DNA of 64,000 nucleotides from Labia minor. Lineage: Eukaryota > Arthropoda > Insecta > Dermaptera > Spongiphoridae. The notes below the pieces were generated by a model that had not been told where the DNA came from, did not search any database, and was given only the letters and a program-made list of their open reading frames with translations. The stretch's first letter is position 1; each line of letters starts with the position of its first letter. Shown piece by piece: positions 33,921-47,132 of the stretch. The position numbers and the translations under genes were made by a program. The DNA lies in assembly GCA_963082975.1 (NCBI GenBank), contig OY720344.1, positions 89,652,107 through 89,716,106 on the forward strand, given 5' to 3'.

Positions 33921-34991
33921 ATTGATCTAACGAAGAATGGGAGGAGAACGGATGGGAGAATCAATTAAAATAACGAATACACCTAATGAATTGGACTTAG
34001 AGCTTTTCTATGTTACCCTTCTTTTTTCCCTTCCTACACAATACCTGTTGAATTGTTCTTACAAATTAAAAAAAATAAATATAAATTTTTTAAAACTAGA
34101 ATGTTTTTTTCCTAAAGAATTTTTTAATGAATTGATTAAGAATTGAAAATTTATTTGGAGGTTATATAAGCTAAAATATGTGAGTATATTTATAAAAATA
34201 AATTATATAAGGAAAAAAAAAATTAAAAAAAAGTTCATTTAACTTTTTGGTATTTATTCTTCTTATTATTAATATATTATTTTTTTTTTTGTCTATTTTA
34301 TAATTGTATAAATTATATTTAATATTGTTAAAGAAAATTAATTAATGTCTTTAGGTATTTGCACTTAAGTCTTAAGAAGCCGATATAATGCTGCTTTTAA
34401 ATTAATTAAATTTTTATTTTATATTGTAATTTATAATCCAAATACTAAAATTCAATTCAATTTGGAAAGTTAAAGCAACGACAACTAAGATTAATCAGTT
34501 ATTTTCTCAAGGTGACATACCATACGTCGAACTTCAGTTTCCACTGATGCAGAATAGAACATTAATCGAATTTTTCCTTAGAAATGTCATTATCAATATG
34601 GTTTATTAATTATATGATATTATAAAAATTATTATTAATAATTGATAGTGATGTAATATGAATTCTAATTTTATACAAGATGAAGATTGTTTGAGATGAG
34701 TATATTTTTTAGAAAAATTCTAAATATTATCGAATATCCATTATTAAGGGGTATTTATCTTCTGAAGGTTATCTTATTTTTACCAACGCACATTTATTCT
34801 AATAAATGCATAATTCATTAATATTAAAATTTATTTTCCTTGGTGTGTTTTAATCTTATTAATTTTCTTAATAATTTTAGTGTTTATAATATATAAAAAC
34901 TGAAATTTTATGTTTATAAAAAATTTCTAACCAAAACATAAAATAATTTTCTATAAAATATTTCAATGAAGGTATAAATCTTGTGCCATCT
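33921..34991. other. AT-rich stretch, no gene seen
   Basis: Low-complexity sequence. The 69-codon frame at 33937-34146 becomes AT-driven after its first 25 codons. Confidence 0.55.
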
Positions 34992-34999
34992 CCATAGTT

Positions 35000-35306
35000 C
35001 AGTGATTCTCAGCCACTGTGCGGCGGAACTTTTGTGTGCCTCGAGATTTTCAAAATGTGGCGCAAAATTTTATAAATGTAAAGTTCAAATTAAGAAAAAG
35101 TACTTTTTTATTTTTTATGTATGTAAAAAAAAGCTAAAAATATTTTTGCGATCAGGCTCTTAAACATTTCCGACTTTTTTTTCAATTTTTTTCAATATGG
35201 TTCTAAAAAAAGTAAAAATTGGTATGATTATTACACTTATTATGTGTCGCCAAATTTTTAAACAGTTAAAAGTGTGCCGCGTTAAAAAAAAGGTTGAGAA
35301 TCACTT
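35000..35306. mobile_element. hAT-type MITE, ~307 bp
   Basis: The left end CAGTGATTCTCAGCC and the right end GGTTGAGAATCACTT are inverted repeats with one or two mismatches. Subterminal GTGTGCC/GTGCCGC motifs are present on both sides. No clear 8-bp duplication survives. On the minus strand, positions about 35215-35135 match the A-rich core of the hAT MITE at 4803 (GAACCATATTG, AAATGTTTAAGAGCCTGATCG) although the termini differ. Frames 34981-35163 and 35197-35457 are shadows. Confidence 0.8.
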
Positions 35307-37500
35307 CTTGGTTGCACCAATCAAATTCCCCCAATTTTCCCATCTTGAGCCTCCATCCAATTTCTACCTTCTCCCATTACCCCATTACCTTTATCTTGTC
35401 AGCTTAGATCTATCATTAGTCTCCCTATCGTTTGTTTTATTGAAATATTTATTTTAATTAATCATATGAACATAAATTAACTAATATATTTACTTAATAT
35501 TTATAAAAAAAGATAAATATCATTTATTAAATTAATATTAAATATTATATATATTTTTAAAAACAAAAGTAAATTGAAAAATAAACTGGTTTTAATTAAT
35601 AAATATTTCTTGCATGACCTACCCCCATCTTGTCATCTGTAATTAACCACATTCAGTAGAAATGAAGAATTATAGAAATATTTATTTATCTATCTTATAG
35701 TTAATTAATTTACTTGATGATGTAAAATTAATTTCTATTAACAAAACATAGCAACTGACAAAGAAGGAATTGGTTACTCGAGTGGAACATTACACATCAA
35801 CAATAAACACCAAGTAATGACTGGCATTTGTCATTTCATGTTAATTTATGTTTAATGAAAATTACATACAGATTAATCTAAATAACATAATAATGTATTA
35901 CTACCACTATTATAATCATATTAATTAACCGTTTAGAAAACGATGAGTATTTAAGATATTAACAAAATAATTAAGATTACTACCAAAAGAGCCTGTTTAA
36001 ACATAATTGACTAATATGTACTTAAATTGTATTATATTTCTTATACATTAGGTAAACATTTAAAAAATTTAATGTGTGAAGCTTAGACATGTAATTAATT
36101 AATTAGAGATTTATTTGACAATAATTTAACACTCATAGATGAGTTAATTAATAATTTTTTATTCTAATTTGAAAAATATTAACTTTGTGATTATAGAATA
36201 ATTATCAATATTTTTTAAATTAGTAAGGCGGCCTAAGAGACTAATTCCTATATAAATATAACCTGTAAAAAAATAATAAGTCAACCTAGGTAAATAAAAT
36301 AATATGAAACTACGTGATCCATCTAATAAATTGAGTTTGAGATTTTATAAAAAGATGTACACATTTAAAAGAGTCAGATTCTACAAAAAAAAGGAATATA
36401 AATAAATTGTTGGGTAAAAATGTGACTATATAACTAATGAAAGAATTAAAACTTAAAGTTTTTATTTAACTTTCCTATTTTTCTGTGATATTATACCAAT
36501 AAATTAATCAGAGTTTAGTTTTTCGAAATTTTAAATTCTAATCCAATTTTGTTTAAATTTATTAATCAAATCACTTTTTTATTTAAATATTGTTAATAGT
36601 AAATTCAAACAGTAGGATTTCATTACATTAACAAATTTATTAACTAACTAGATAAAACGTAAGTCAAATTCTATATATTTTTTCCAATTTATATTTGTAA
36701 ATGTAAATAAAATAAATTTTATTCTAAGTTAAGATAAAAATTTTACAAAATTTCTACATTATTGCAAACTTATTAATACTTAATTCGTATTTCAATGGCT
36801 ATAAAAATGCGTTCAAATAAAGAAAATAATTTTTTAAAATATTAATGAAATAATCTTAATCTGCTTTGTGTATATATTACATGTAGTATTTCAAAAGCAT
36901 ACCTATATATTTATTTATTGTATAAAAGGTTAGCATTTAAGAAGAAATAATACTGGTTGCCTAAGTATTAGGAGTGCCTATTAATATTTGACATTGCCGA
37001 CATGGCAAGTCAATCGGTGTATACGTGTGTAAGATGAACACATAGTGAAGCATCACCTGTAAAATAATCACCCCTCTCTCGATGAGTTTATTATTTTGAA
37101 ATCATAATTAACCAAAACATTCAAATCAATATTCACTAAAATTGTAAAAATTTTCACGAATTTATTTCTGTGATTGTTAATTTTATCTTAAAATAAATTT
37201 TAAAAAAATCTCATTTTCACTTGCTATTAAAGTTCTAAAAATTCTTTCTCATTTTTTTTTAATTTAATATATTTAGTTTCAAATATTTTTTATTAAAGTT
37301 AAAGATTAAATTTATGTATACGTTTTAATCTTTACACGCTCATAATAATATATTAATAAATATTAATGTATCTAATTCGTATTTTTTAAATTGATTTTGA
37401 TTTTTAAATTTTGAAATAAAATTCGGGCCAGTGATCTGTAGCAAATTTTATTTTAACTAATATAAATTAAAAATAAAATATAAATGTTTGATGAATAAAT

Positions 37501-37532
<32 letters not shown>

Positions 37533-38821
37533 TTAAGTAGATATTGATAAATTTATATATAAATTATCTTTTATAAAATTTTGTCAAACATATTGAATAT
37601 AAATTTTCTCAGAAAAATAAATTGTTTACATTAAGCTCATATCATTTCATAAGGTTTTTTTTTTTAATAAATTTATTGAAAATATTATATATATCAATTT
37701 AGATTATACATAAATAAAGATGTGGAATATTGATTAGATAATATTTATTAAATATTTGTTAATTGAATTTATTTTTGTTTCAGGTATGTTATTTTTTTTC
37801 AACAAAAGACTTACATTTGTGAGTAAGTAATTATTATTTTTTTTCAATTTTTTTTTATTTTAATTATTTGTAGTTTTAATTTCTTAATTATAAAAGAGGT
37901 AGACTTCAAAATTATATTTCAATTTAATAGAAATTAAAGAAATAGATTTCCTCTTTCTTTATTTTACTTTTTCTTAGTTTTATGTTCATAATTTGAAAAA
38001 TAGCTTCAAAAACACTTTAAAAATCATTAAACTAATATTAATAATTATAATACCCTAAAAATACTAATTAAAATGATTTTTTTCTATAGAGCCAAGTAGC
38101 TCTTAAGTAAAATTCTGAACGAATCACCGCCAAGATGTATTTTTAGGTTCAGAAAAATTAAAAATATATTATTTAATAAAATTAAATCAAATCAACTAAA
38201 TGTTTAAACTAACTATCATGAGCTCATATCTCTAGAGACAATAATAAAAGTATTCTTCACTTTAAAATAAAACCCCAAATAAATGAAATTTATACACAAC
38301 TTAAATAAACTATATTTATTTATCTAATAAGATTAAATAAATAGATATCTATTTTGGATATTAGTATTTTACTATTTTTAATGCAAGTTGAAAGTTTTAA
38401 ATTACTTTGTTATTGTAAATAGCTTGTGGACAATTGATATATAATATAAGAACGTCGTGTCCTTCCCGAAAAATTGACCCTTCACCTCAAATTGCTTATT
38501 TTATATAATAAGTTTGGAAAACCTCTTTCATAAAATATTTAAAAAAAAATGGGGACAGCTTAATTGTGATGGTAAATAGTATTTAAAAAACAGACGGGAC
38601 TTTCACCTTTCATCGTTAAATCTTCATGCAAATTGTAAACTATAGAAGGATGATTTATTTATTGTGTGTGGAAAGTGCAAATGATTAATTTTTCATTAAA
38701 TCAAAGAATGTTTTTGATGAATGTCATGCTTTATAAATTGCTTTTAGAATAATAATTAATTCGATTAATTTTTTTATATTATTTATTTTCAAACCTACTT
38801 AGAAATTTCTCTTATTATTTC
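35307..38821. other. Long AT-rich stretch, no gene seen
   Basis: Only low-complexity sequence, (AG)14 at 37505-37532 and a small GC-richer patch at 36990-37080. A TTTTTGTTTCAG|GTATG acceptor-like signal at about 37780 has no supported exon after it. Confidence 0.6.
37505..37532. repeat. (AG)14 microsatellite
   Basis: Fourteen uninterrupted AG units. Confidence 0.95.
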
Positions 38822-38997
38822 TCCTAGTTAGAATCATGAAATTTGGTATACGGGCATTATTCAAAATTCATAGTTTTCTATCAATTTTTGAGAAATGTAG
38901 CTCAACCGGAAGAGGGTCATTACTTAAAACTTTTTGATTTTTTTTTCCTCTAAACTGACCGTAAAAATAAAGATATATGTTTGATATTTTTTCACAT
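38822..38997 (+). mobile_element. Family C fragment, copy C5
   Basis: Contains TAGAATCATGAAATTTGG, the TAGTTTTCTATCAA box, CAACCGGAAGAGGGTCATTAC and GACCGTAAAAATAAAGATAT, then stops abruptly at TTTTTCACAT, before the hairpin found in other copies. Both ends of the element are missing. Confidence 0.85.
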
Positions 38998-39422
38998 CAG
39001 CGTTTAGTAACGGATAAAAACTGCTTAAGTGACCATCTACTGGTGCTTTTACCTTAATATTATTTTTAGTAAATATGGTTCTTCTTCACAAGTTTAATTG
39101 ACTTTAATTCCATTAGATTCTTATAACTTGATTATTATTTTTAATTTATATTAACCAAAGGTGAATAAAGAGTAAAAGAAAGAAAATATTACAATTATCT
39201 GATTAAGATATAAATCAATATTTTTTTTTCCAAAATTTATTTAAATTGAATTCATATAAAGATAATTTTTCCTATAAATGGTTACTTATCATATTATTTT
39301 AAAGAGTGTAACGAGAGAGGGAGAAGGAAGAGAACACCCTTTCCTATCAGGTTATTATATTAATTAATTTATATTATAAATAGATTGAATAGTAAAAATA
39401 AAATAATATTGTATTATTATAT

Positions 39423-39733
39423 CAGGGATGGCCACACTTGGTGATACTTAGAGCCATATTGAAAAATCGAAAATGTTTGAGCCAAATCGGAAAAAAATTT
39501 TACCTTTTTTTTGTGTCATAATTAAACTCAAAAAGAGCCACAATGCTAATAAAAAAATTGACATAATATATTTTTAGCACAATATTATTGATTATTTTTA
39601 TTTATATAAAATGAACTTATATATATATTCAAATATAAAAAAAAATATTAAAAACCATTAATTTATTTGATCGATTAATTTTTGAATTAACAAATTATAA
39701 TTATAATATGCACGAGCCAAAGAATCGTTTGGA
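39423..39733. mobile_element. Degraded hAT-type MITE
   Basis: The left end CAGGGATGGCCACACTTGG is a hAT-like terminus, close to the internal end at 4856 in the MITE at 4803. GAGCCATATTGAAAAATCGA and AAATGTTTGAG repeat the shared core. GAGCCAAAGAATCGTTTGG (39714-39732) looks subterminal, but the expected inverted CAGGG end is absent, so the right boundary is approximate. Confidence 0.6.
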
Positions 39734-42700
39734 CGTAGTCAACCCAGCCTCCGGGATCAAAATTGGGAAGCTACTTGATTAAAAGTAGTGCCTCCGATCA
39801 AGATAATCAAGATAAAGGTTGGTAGGACCTGTTCTACAGACACAGACATCTAACTAATATAATCAATTCGATCGCGCCGCTGTCTTTGCGTAGATTTTAC
39901 AAAAGCCAGAGGTTTTTTTTTATTATAATTTATCAAACTATTAACCTAGTAACATAATATAGAGAACAAGAAAAAGTTAAAGTTATTTATTTTTTATATT
40001 TCTTATCTAGACTTATATATTATAAATACAATTAATTATAGTATCAAATTCAGTCTTTTTTTTATCATCATTTATAAATCAATATTCATATCATATGCTC
40101 CTAATTAATTTTAATAAATGACAACTAAATTTGCTTAAATATTCACTAAATTATATTGTCATATACTTACCTAAATAGAATTTCTCATTTATTAAAATTG
40201 ATGATAAATTCGATTTTATTCAGTTAACAAATTATTTAATTCACAATACTCAGTAATTTCAAATATATATATTTATTTTGCTTTACAATAAATAATAATT
40301 AATGTAATTGTATCGTTCTTTGATAATTTATAATTAAGGATCTTGAATACTAGATCATTTTTTATCATTTAATATATTTTCTAGTTTAATTTTAAAATTT
40401 TTAAGATTTGTGATAAATAATAAAAAATATTAATTTAATTATATTTTCCTCCATTATTATCAAAACCCTACACCAACAAATATCAAAACATTTTAAATAG
40501 ATTAAAACTTTTATTTGAGATGTGTTGCAGGTTTGTTCTTTAAAATATGACATTGATCTATATATTTTTAATAACTATCCTAAATAAAGTGAATATACAT
40601 CAGAATCAATCATCTGGTAAAACTAAATTTGTGAATTTTCAAACCAGAAAAACATTAATACTAAGCAAGTTTGTACCATCGAACAGTTAAAATTTCTCAC
40701 CGCCTTTGATGCTTCATGAGTGACTTCATCAATCGAAAGGGCAGAAAGCCTGGGGCCTAATCAACAACAAAAGATGAACCGGCAGGGGGGTTGAGAGGTG
40801 TGGGGTAGCGACTCTTCTGACATGAGATGGATAACTGTAAACAAGGGTACCTATCAGAGAAGAGAAGAAAAGAAAAAAAAATCTATATTTAAGTTTAGTA
40901 TAATCATATAACATGTTTTATGTTGCTCATTATTCAAGCAAAATGAAAAGAACAAACGTGAGGTTAGTGCTGCCGCCAGGTGCCTAGGCAACCAACTAAT
41001 CATTTCTCAATTAATTATATTCATTCATTCATTCCTTTTCTTTAATATAATTAAATTAATTTTTCATTCAATTTAAACTATACATTCACTCTAATAAAAT
41101 AAATATATTTCTAACACAATTAGACACAATTATTATAATTTAAAACTTAATTAACGTTATGAAAATTAATTGAAGGTGTTTTTTAATAATAAAATCATGA
41201 TTTTATTATTATTATCATCTTTTTAAAATTAAATCAAATTTTTTCAACTATTGTAATGAGACAATTGTTTTAAAAAATAATGGAATTTTTTATTTTCTCA
41301 ATTAAATTTATATTGATATATAAATTATATCTTATCTTATTATACTAGTAAAAATTGTGTTTGTATATATATTTATATATTTATTGGTATTTATTTAAAA
41401 TAATAATTAAAAAATACCTTTTTTGAAATAAATTGTTGAATTAATCCGATCTAATAATATTTAATTATATTATATTAATTAAAATGAGGACTTTTAAAAT
41501 AAATTACATTAAATAATATAAATGATATTTTTGATGATTATAAATAAAAACAATAAACTATTGATTTAATTTATTAAATACTAGAATTAATATTAATAAT
41601 TTTGTATTCATTGGGTCTATCATGTTCTATGGACCGAAATAGGAAACTCGGACGACTGTCTCCACTAATATACTTTCTTAATTAATATTGTATTAATCAA
41701 TTTTTATATTTATAAGCTATTCAAGCTATATCAAGTAAGAAATGGTGAGTTTTCTCATTATTACATTATTAAATTTCTATAATAATTGAATAATTTATAT
41801 TATATATATTATTTATTTTATACAGTCTATAAGCTATTGCTATATAATATAGGATAAAATATTTTATCAAAAAAATTTGAATATTTTTTTCTCTTGAAAT
41901 GGAAATCGAGTTATCTATATATTTAAAAGACAGTTCTATCACATACTCCTCCTAAACGACTTATGCGATTTGGGCCATTCCAATGCCATTTAATAGCCTG
42001 AAATTCACTGGAAAACAATAAATACATTTTGAGAAAAGTGAAAAAATAATTTTTTTACTTACTTTTTTTAATAATTAAATATATATATATATAGCTGATT
42101 TGATCTAGTCATATGTTTTGTAATCATAAAATGTAAAACAAAAATAATATATATTAGTTTTTATTTTCTTTGATAAATTGGCTTTATAACTACAAATATG
42201 CAGGGTTCGCTCTAGAGAGCGCCAAACATGGCATTTGTCTGGGCGGCAAATCTGATGGGTGGCAATTTGGTTATGAATGTAATACATTTTACGAACCTAG
42301 GGGCGTTAATTTATTCTATTTCCGGGGCACCGTAAATGTTACAAATATATTTCAATCTGATAGTGAGAGTTGAAGTTCTGGGATGCAGAAATGCCTTACT
42401 ACTAATTCTAATAATAATATAATATATCAGTATATATTTCTCACCCTCTTCTCCTTAAGAATAAAATATATTTATTAATTCTGTATTTATATTGTTTAAT
42501 AATATAAATACTAAAATAATTTGTCCTTCAATATTAATTAAATGTTTAATTTATATTCATATATTCAGTGCGTAGGTTATTTATAATTTTTCATTAAATA
42601 TTCACAAATTATCGAACTATGTGAAAAATTTTAAGAAATTACAATTAATTTTCAATTTAATATAAAATAAATATTTTAAAATATTACACTACATACATTT

Positions 42701-45700
42701 AGTAACCGATTTATATTATCCTATCCAATGTTACAATTTCTTAAACGGTCACCAAACTATTTAAGAATATTTCAACTGTTCTTTGTTTCCCAATCCCCAA
42801 ACACGTATTTTCCATCATAATAAGACTAGTCATAATTATAGTTTTAGGCAAAAGTGAAGTAATGCATTAAAAAATTATTCTCATAAATTTTATGTAATCT
42901 CTTTAGAAGCAAAGCACATTTATTGCTCAAATAATTTAACACAACTCCCAAGGAAAAATTATATTATAAATAAATCAGAATAGATCAAGTAAAAATTTTC
43001 GATTTCTATTTTTGTTGTTGTTGTTAAAGTACCAAAGTTGGATTCCTTTACATCACATCTAATTAACTGTGACTGTGGAAGTGGTTATGGATTTAATAAG
43101 CATAAACTGTAAAGTGATTTTTACAAATATTTTTTCTAATACTCACCTCAAATGTCACTTCACTGATTCATTTATATGGATACAATATTATATAAAAATA
43201 TATTTTTTAATTTAAGTTTAAAATTAAAAAACTGCTAAATTATTTCATTTTAAAAATATTTTTTACTATATACCTAGTTTTTAGGTGTAATTTTTTTATA
43301 TAATTTAAACATATTATATAATAAAAAAAATAAAAATAAAAAAAGTTAAAATCATTTTATAAACAGATCATTAAATATCATTTTCCAAGTTTATTAATGA
43401 ATTATTTTAGTTTATTTTTTGTTTATGGTCATTTATTTCATTATATTTATACTATTTGTTTAATGACAATAAATACATTTCGATGAAATATGTTTAAAGG
43501 GAAACTCCACATGATAAATAAAGATATCTAAGTTGGACAATTAAGAGAGCTCCATCTAGCCAATTATGACGGAACTATTCACTTCGATCATATATGATAT
43601 CTGCTTGATGAGTTGCATAAAACGCAGGGGCTAATGCTTCATTATAATATTTTGTTAAGAAACAAATATATAAAACAGGTTTTAACGGTTATATTTATAT
43701 TATTTATTTCTTTAAATAAATTTGAATATAATTCTCAATTGGTTTATATATTTAATTAATAAAATAATTTGTTTTAATATATTTCTAACTTAAAAAAATA
43801 CATTTTCAAACACTTTATTTTGTTAAAAGAAAAAAATTAGAAAACTTTATATTTATTTTTATATTTATTTTTGTCTTTTGAGAAAATTTACAAAAAACTG
43901 ATTAGATATTTATTATACAATTTTATATAGATTTAAAACTCGACTATTTTAAAGGGTATATCTTATTATACCTATATATAGGAATTAATCTAGGGTCAGG
44001 AAAATGATAAAGTATTATTAAGTATTTAGAAACAGTGTTTACTACTTATCAAAGGACATATTATTTATTTCTTAATAAATTAATGATTTACTATAAGTCT
44101 TTTTAAATATTTGTTAATATTTTTTTATAATTTAATTAAAAATATTTTCTTTTATTTAAAATAAATTTATTATCATCAAAAGAATATAAAATTATTTATG
44201 TCAATGTTAAAATTAATAAGCGCTATTTTGTGAAAAAGACATAAAATGAAAAATATTCAATTATTAAAATAAAGGTAAACGTTTTGCAAAAAAATAATGA
44301 TGATAAATTTTTTTAAATTATTTTAAGATTAATAAATTTAATTAGTATATATTTATATATATGTTTATATTGATTTTAATAAAAGACGATATTTTTTTTA
44401 AATTAAATAATAACTAGTTACTTTCTTTTTATCTTCATGTCAAATTTGCAATAAAATTGGTTAATACATTCAAAGTCATAATAGTAATGAACAACTAGTT
44501 AATTTTTTCATCATTGTAATTTAAATTTGCATCACTTTTTAATTCAATTTAAATTATTCTGATTAAAGTCTTTATTAGAAATGAATCAATAACAGACTAT
44601 TAACTTTGGATTTTGCCTTTTTTAATCAAACTAATAGAATAATTATGTACTAAACTTTCACTTCATATTATTAAATGCTTAAGGCCTTTTATAATTTGAA
44701 GACTTAATAATGCCTATTAATAAAGGCCGATAATCAAATATATTAAAAAAATTTGGCACGATTTTAGTAGATGACACAAGGCATTTTGGGCCTAACGATT
44801 GATGTCATTTCACGTTTTTTCAATATAATATTACCTACTATACAAGAAAAAATAAAAATTTATTTTATTTTTTAATTGTATTTATTTATTTTTTTAAATA
44901 TAAATATTTTTTATTTGAATATTTTCACAATTATTAATTATTATTTAAATAATTAATATTTTTATAGCAATTGAAAAGAAATATTTTCTGTTATGCTTGT
45001 TGATATATTTATTTTTTTATTTAATATGTATAAATTAACGTTGTTCTTGGATAAACATATGGTACAAAGAATCGATCTGTGTTTCTAACGATACATAACA
45101 GTATTTTAGAATTGTTAATGAGTTAAGTTCTGATAATCAAGCAATAAAAAGATCACGATTAACAAAAAACAGATAAAGTTGTTTTATATTAACATCATAC
45201 AATTTTCTATTTTTGAGACTTGTAGTTTTGTGTAGAAAGAAGGGGAAACTTGATGTTGGATTTGAAAAATTCACTGAGGACTTAGCTAAAAGAAGATGGA
45301 AAAACAAAGTTATTTTTTTACATGCATTAATAATAGATTTTGGAATATAATCAAAATTTTGCATTTAATATAATATCTTTTGTTGTCAGATCAATATTTA
45401 AGGGGTTGTATAATTTCATACGTAAAATTGATTAAGTAAATTAGGCAAAATGACACAGATTGGTGGACAAAATCTGAAACTGTTGTGTAAATCTATGAAT
45501 TATTTTAAAAGACAGAGACAGTTACATAAATTAACAACGATCTAAAGATTCTAAAGAACTAAAAACAAGGAGTTAACAAAAATATAAAGAAAACGAAAGG
45601 AATATGGACAAATATTTTCAATGGACCTACATTAAAAACATTATATCTATATTGTGGAAGATAATTTTAAAAAAAATAATTATAGAATCTACTTTCTTTC

Positions 45701-45754
45701 TGAAGGAAATTGTTTTTTTTAAACATTTATATAAAAAGTGTAATTAAGAGAAAA
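39734..45754. other. Long AT-rich stretch, few landmarks
   Basis: 39734-39910 is GC-richer, without a frame. 40680-40990 has a GC-richer patch (GGCAGGGGGGTTGAGAGG) and weak reverse frames. At 41332-41375 CTTATCTTATTATACTAG repeats the 5' end of family B. 42190-42375 has a 67-codon frame (ESAKHGICLGGKSDGWQFGY) of mixed composition that I do not recognise. The remainder is low-complexity sequence. Confidence 0.45.
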
Positions 45755-46018
45755 TGTCCGTTTGGGTTTCTATGAACATTTAATTCTGGTACTCGAAGAG
45801 TGAGTGGGTTCGTACCCCAAATCTGACAATTTGATTATAAGGAGTTTCCCCAGGATTGTTTTAAGTATGGTGAGATTTAATTCTCGAATTTCGGCGCCCA
45901 TTTTGGCGCTATTTTCAAAAGAAAAACATCTCATTTTATTTATTTTTATTATACTATCTCTTTGTCTGTGTGTCTCGAAAGTTCTTGCCAAAAACTACCA
46001 CATTACTCCATACTCCCT
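45755..46018. mobile_element. SINE-like relic next to a LINE 3' scrap
   Basis: On plus, TGTCCGTTTGG (45755-45765) weakly fits an A box and GGGTTCGTACC (45807-45817) fits a B box, with the T-arm stem TGGG...CCCA. It continues into the complement of the recurrent module (CGAATTTCGGCGCC...GGCGCTATTTTCAAAAG, 45884-45921). From about 45966, CTCGAAAGTTCTTGCCAAAA and CATTACTCCATACTCCC resemble the LINE 3' coding end in reverse. Frames 45770-45991 and 45804-46058 are shadows. Confidence 0.4.
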
Positions 46019-47132
46019 TACAATTCTTAGTATTCTGATTTGTATAAATATTAAATGATTGAATTGGATCAAGTTCAGCCTTTTATCCATTGTTCTACCT
46101 AATTCATAGTTATGCAGCCCTTATAAACATTTGTTGTTTGAAATAAAAATTGAATTTATATTTTTGAATTTAATTAAAATCCAGAAAATAAATCATTTAA
46201 AGATTTTGGTTATGATTACTTAAAAGTTTCTATCAAGAATTTTCAAGAAGAATAATTTCATAATCTTCTTTTCATTTCTCATATATAATGCCGGTAAAAA
46301 TTCCGGGACGGCATTAAGTATTTTCGAGGATAATAATTCATTTGATTCAAATGACAATAAAATAAACAAAAAAAAAAATGAAAAGAAATCAACGGATTAA
46401 CCTCGATTGGACTGGAAGAATGCAGGGGAGGTGTTGAACCAGATCTACCAGTCAACGTGCTCTGCATGCACACGCCAAACATTATTTGTTATCACACAAT
46501 TTGTCTTTTGTTTATCTATTGTTTCTAATAAGGAATCATTTTATATATCAATATATATATATAATATATATATATCTTTGTCTTACACCCACTACTAAAC
46601 CTCTCTCTCTCTCTTTCTTTCTTTAGTATTATTTATAAATCCGTGTTTTTAAATCGTGATGCCAAATAAGGACCGAATGGAGATGGCAATTTATGTCCCT
46701 CTACTCATTACGCAGAATGTTCACCGGTGCCATTCATATTTCAAGTTTATTTGATTTCTCTACAGTTGTTTGTTGCACAATTGTTTCAAGATTTCCGAAT
46801 CATAAATCTGAATATGGTGAATCGGAATTCAGACGACAGAGACGACAAAAAAAACATATCTGTAAACAAGCAAATATTTATATATAAAAATATATATATG
46901 TATATTTATAAATATATATAAATTTGATATTTATATATATTAATAAATATATCAAAAATATTAATTTTATTTTTTTTCTTAAATTGATTGTACGATGAAA
47001 TTTCATAATAAAATTCAAATGAATTTTTAGACCTGAACGATATCCATAAAGCGCGAGAGAGAGATAAGATTCCTTTTAGATTTAGATTTTTAAAATTTAT
47101 TATGTGGAAAAGCGGCTTAAGAGAGAGAGAAT
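46019..47132. other. AT-rich stretch, no gene seen
   Basis: It contains CT-rich runs at about 46601-46624 and GC-richer patches at 46390-46480 and 46670-46840. The frames crossing them (46407-46598, 46693-46887, 46727-46921, reverse 46279-46482) overlap one another and none has a recognisable motif. Confidence 0.45.

Noticed and set aside
33937-34146. 69-codon frame starting MGGERMGES
   Set aside because: The first third is mixed, but the rest degenerates into AT-driven Leu/Phe/Lys/Asn. No support for a gene.
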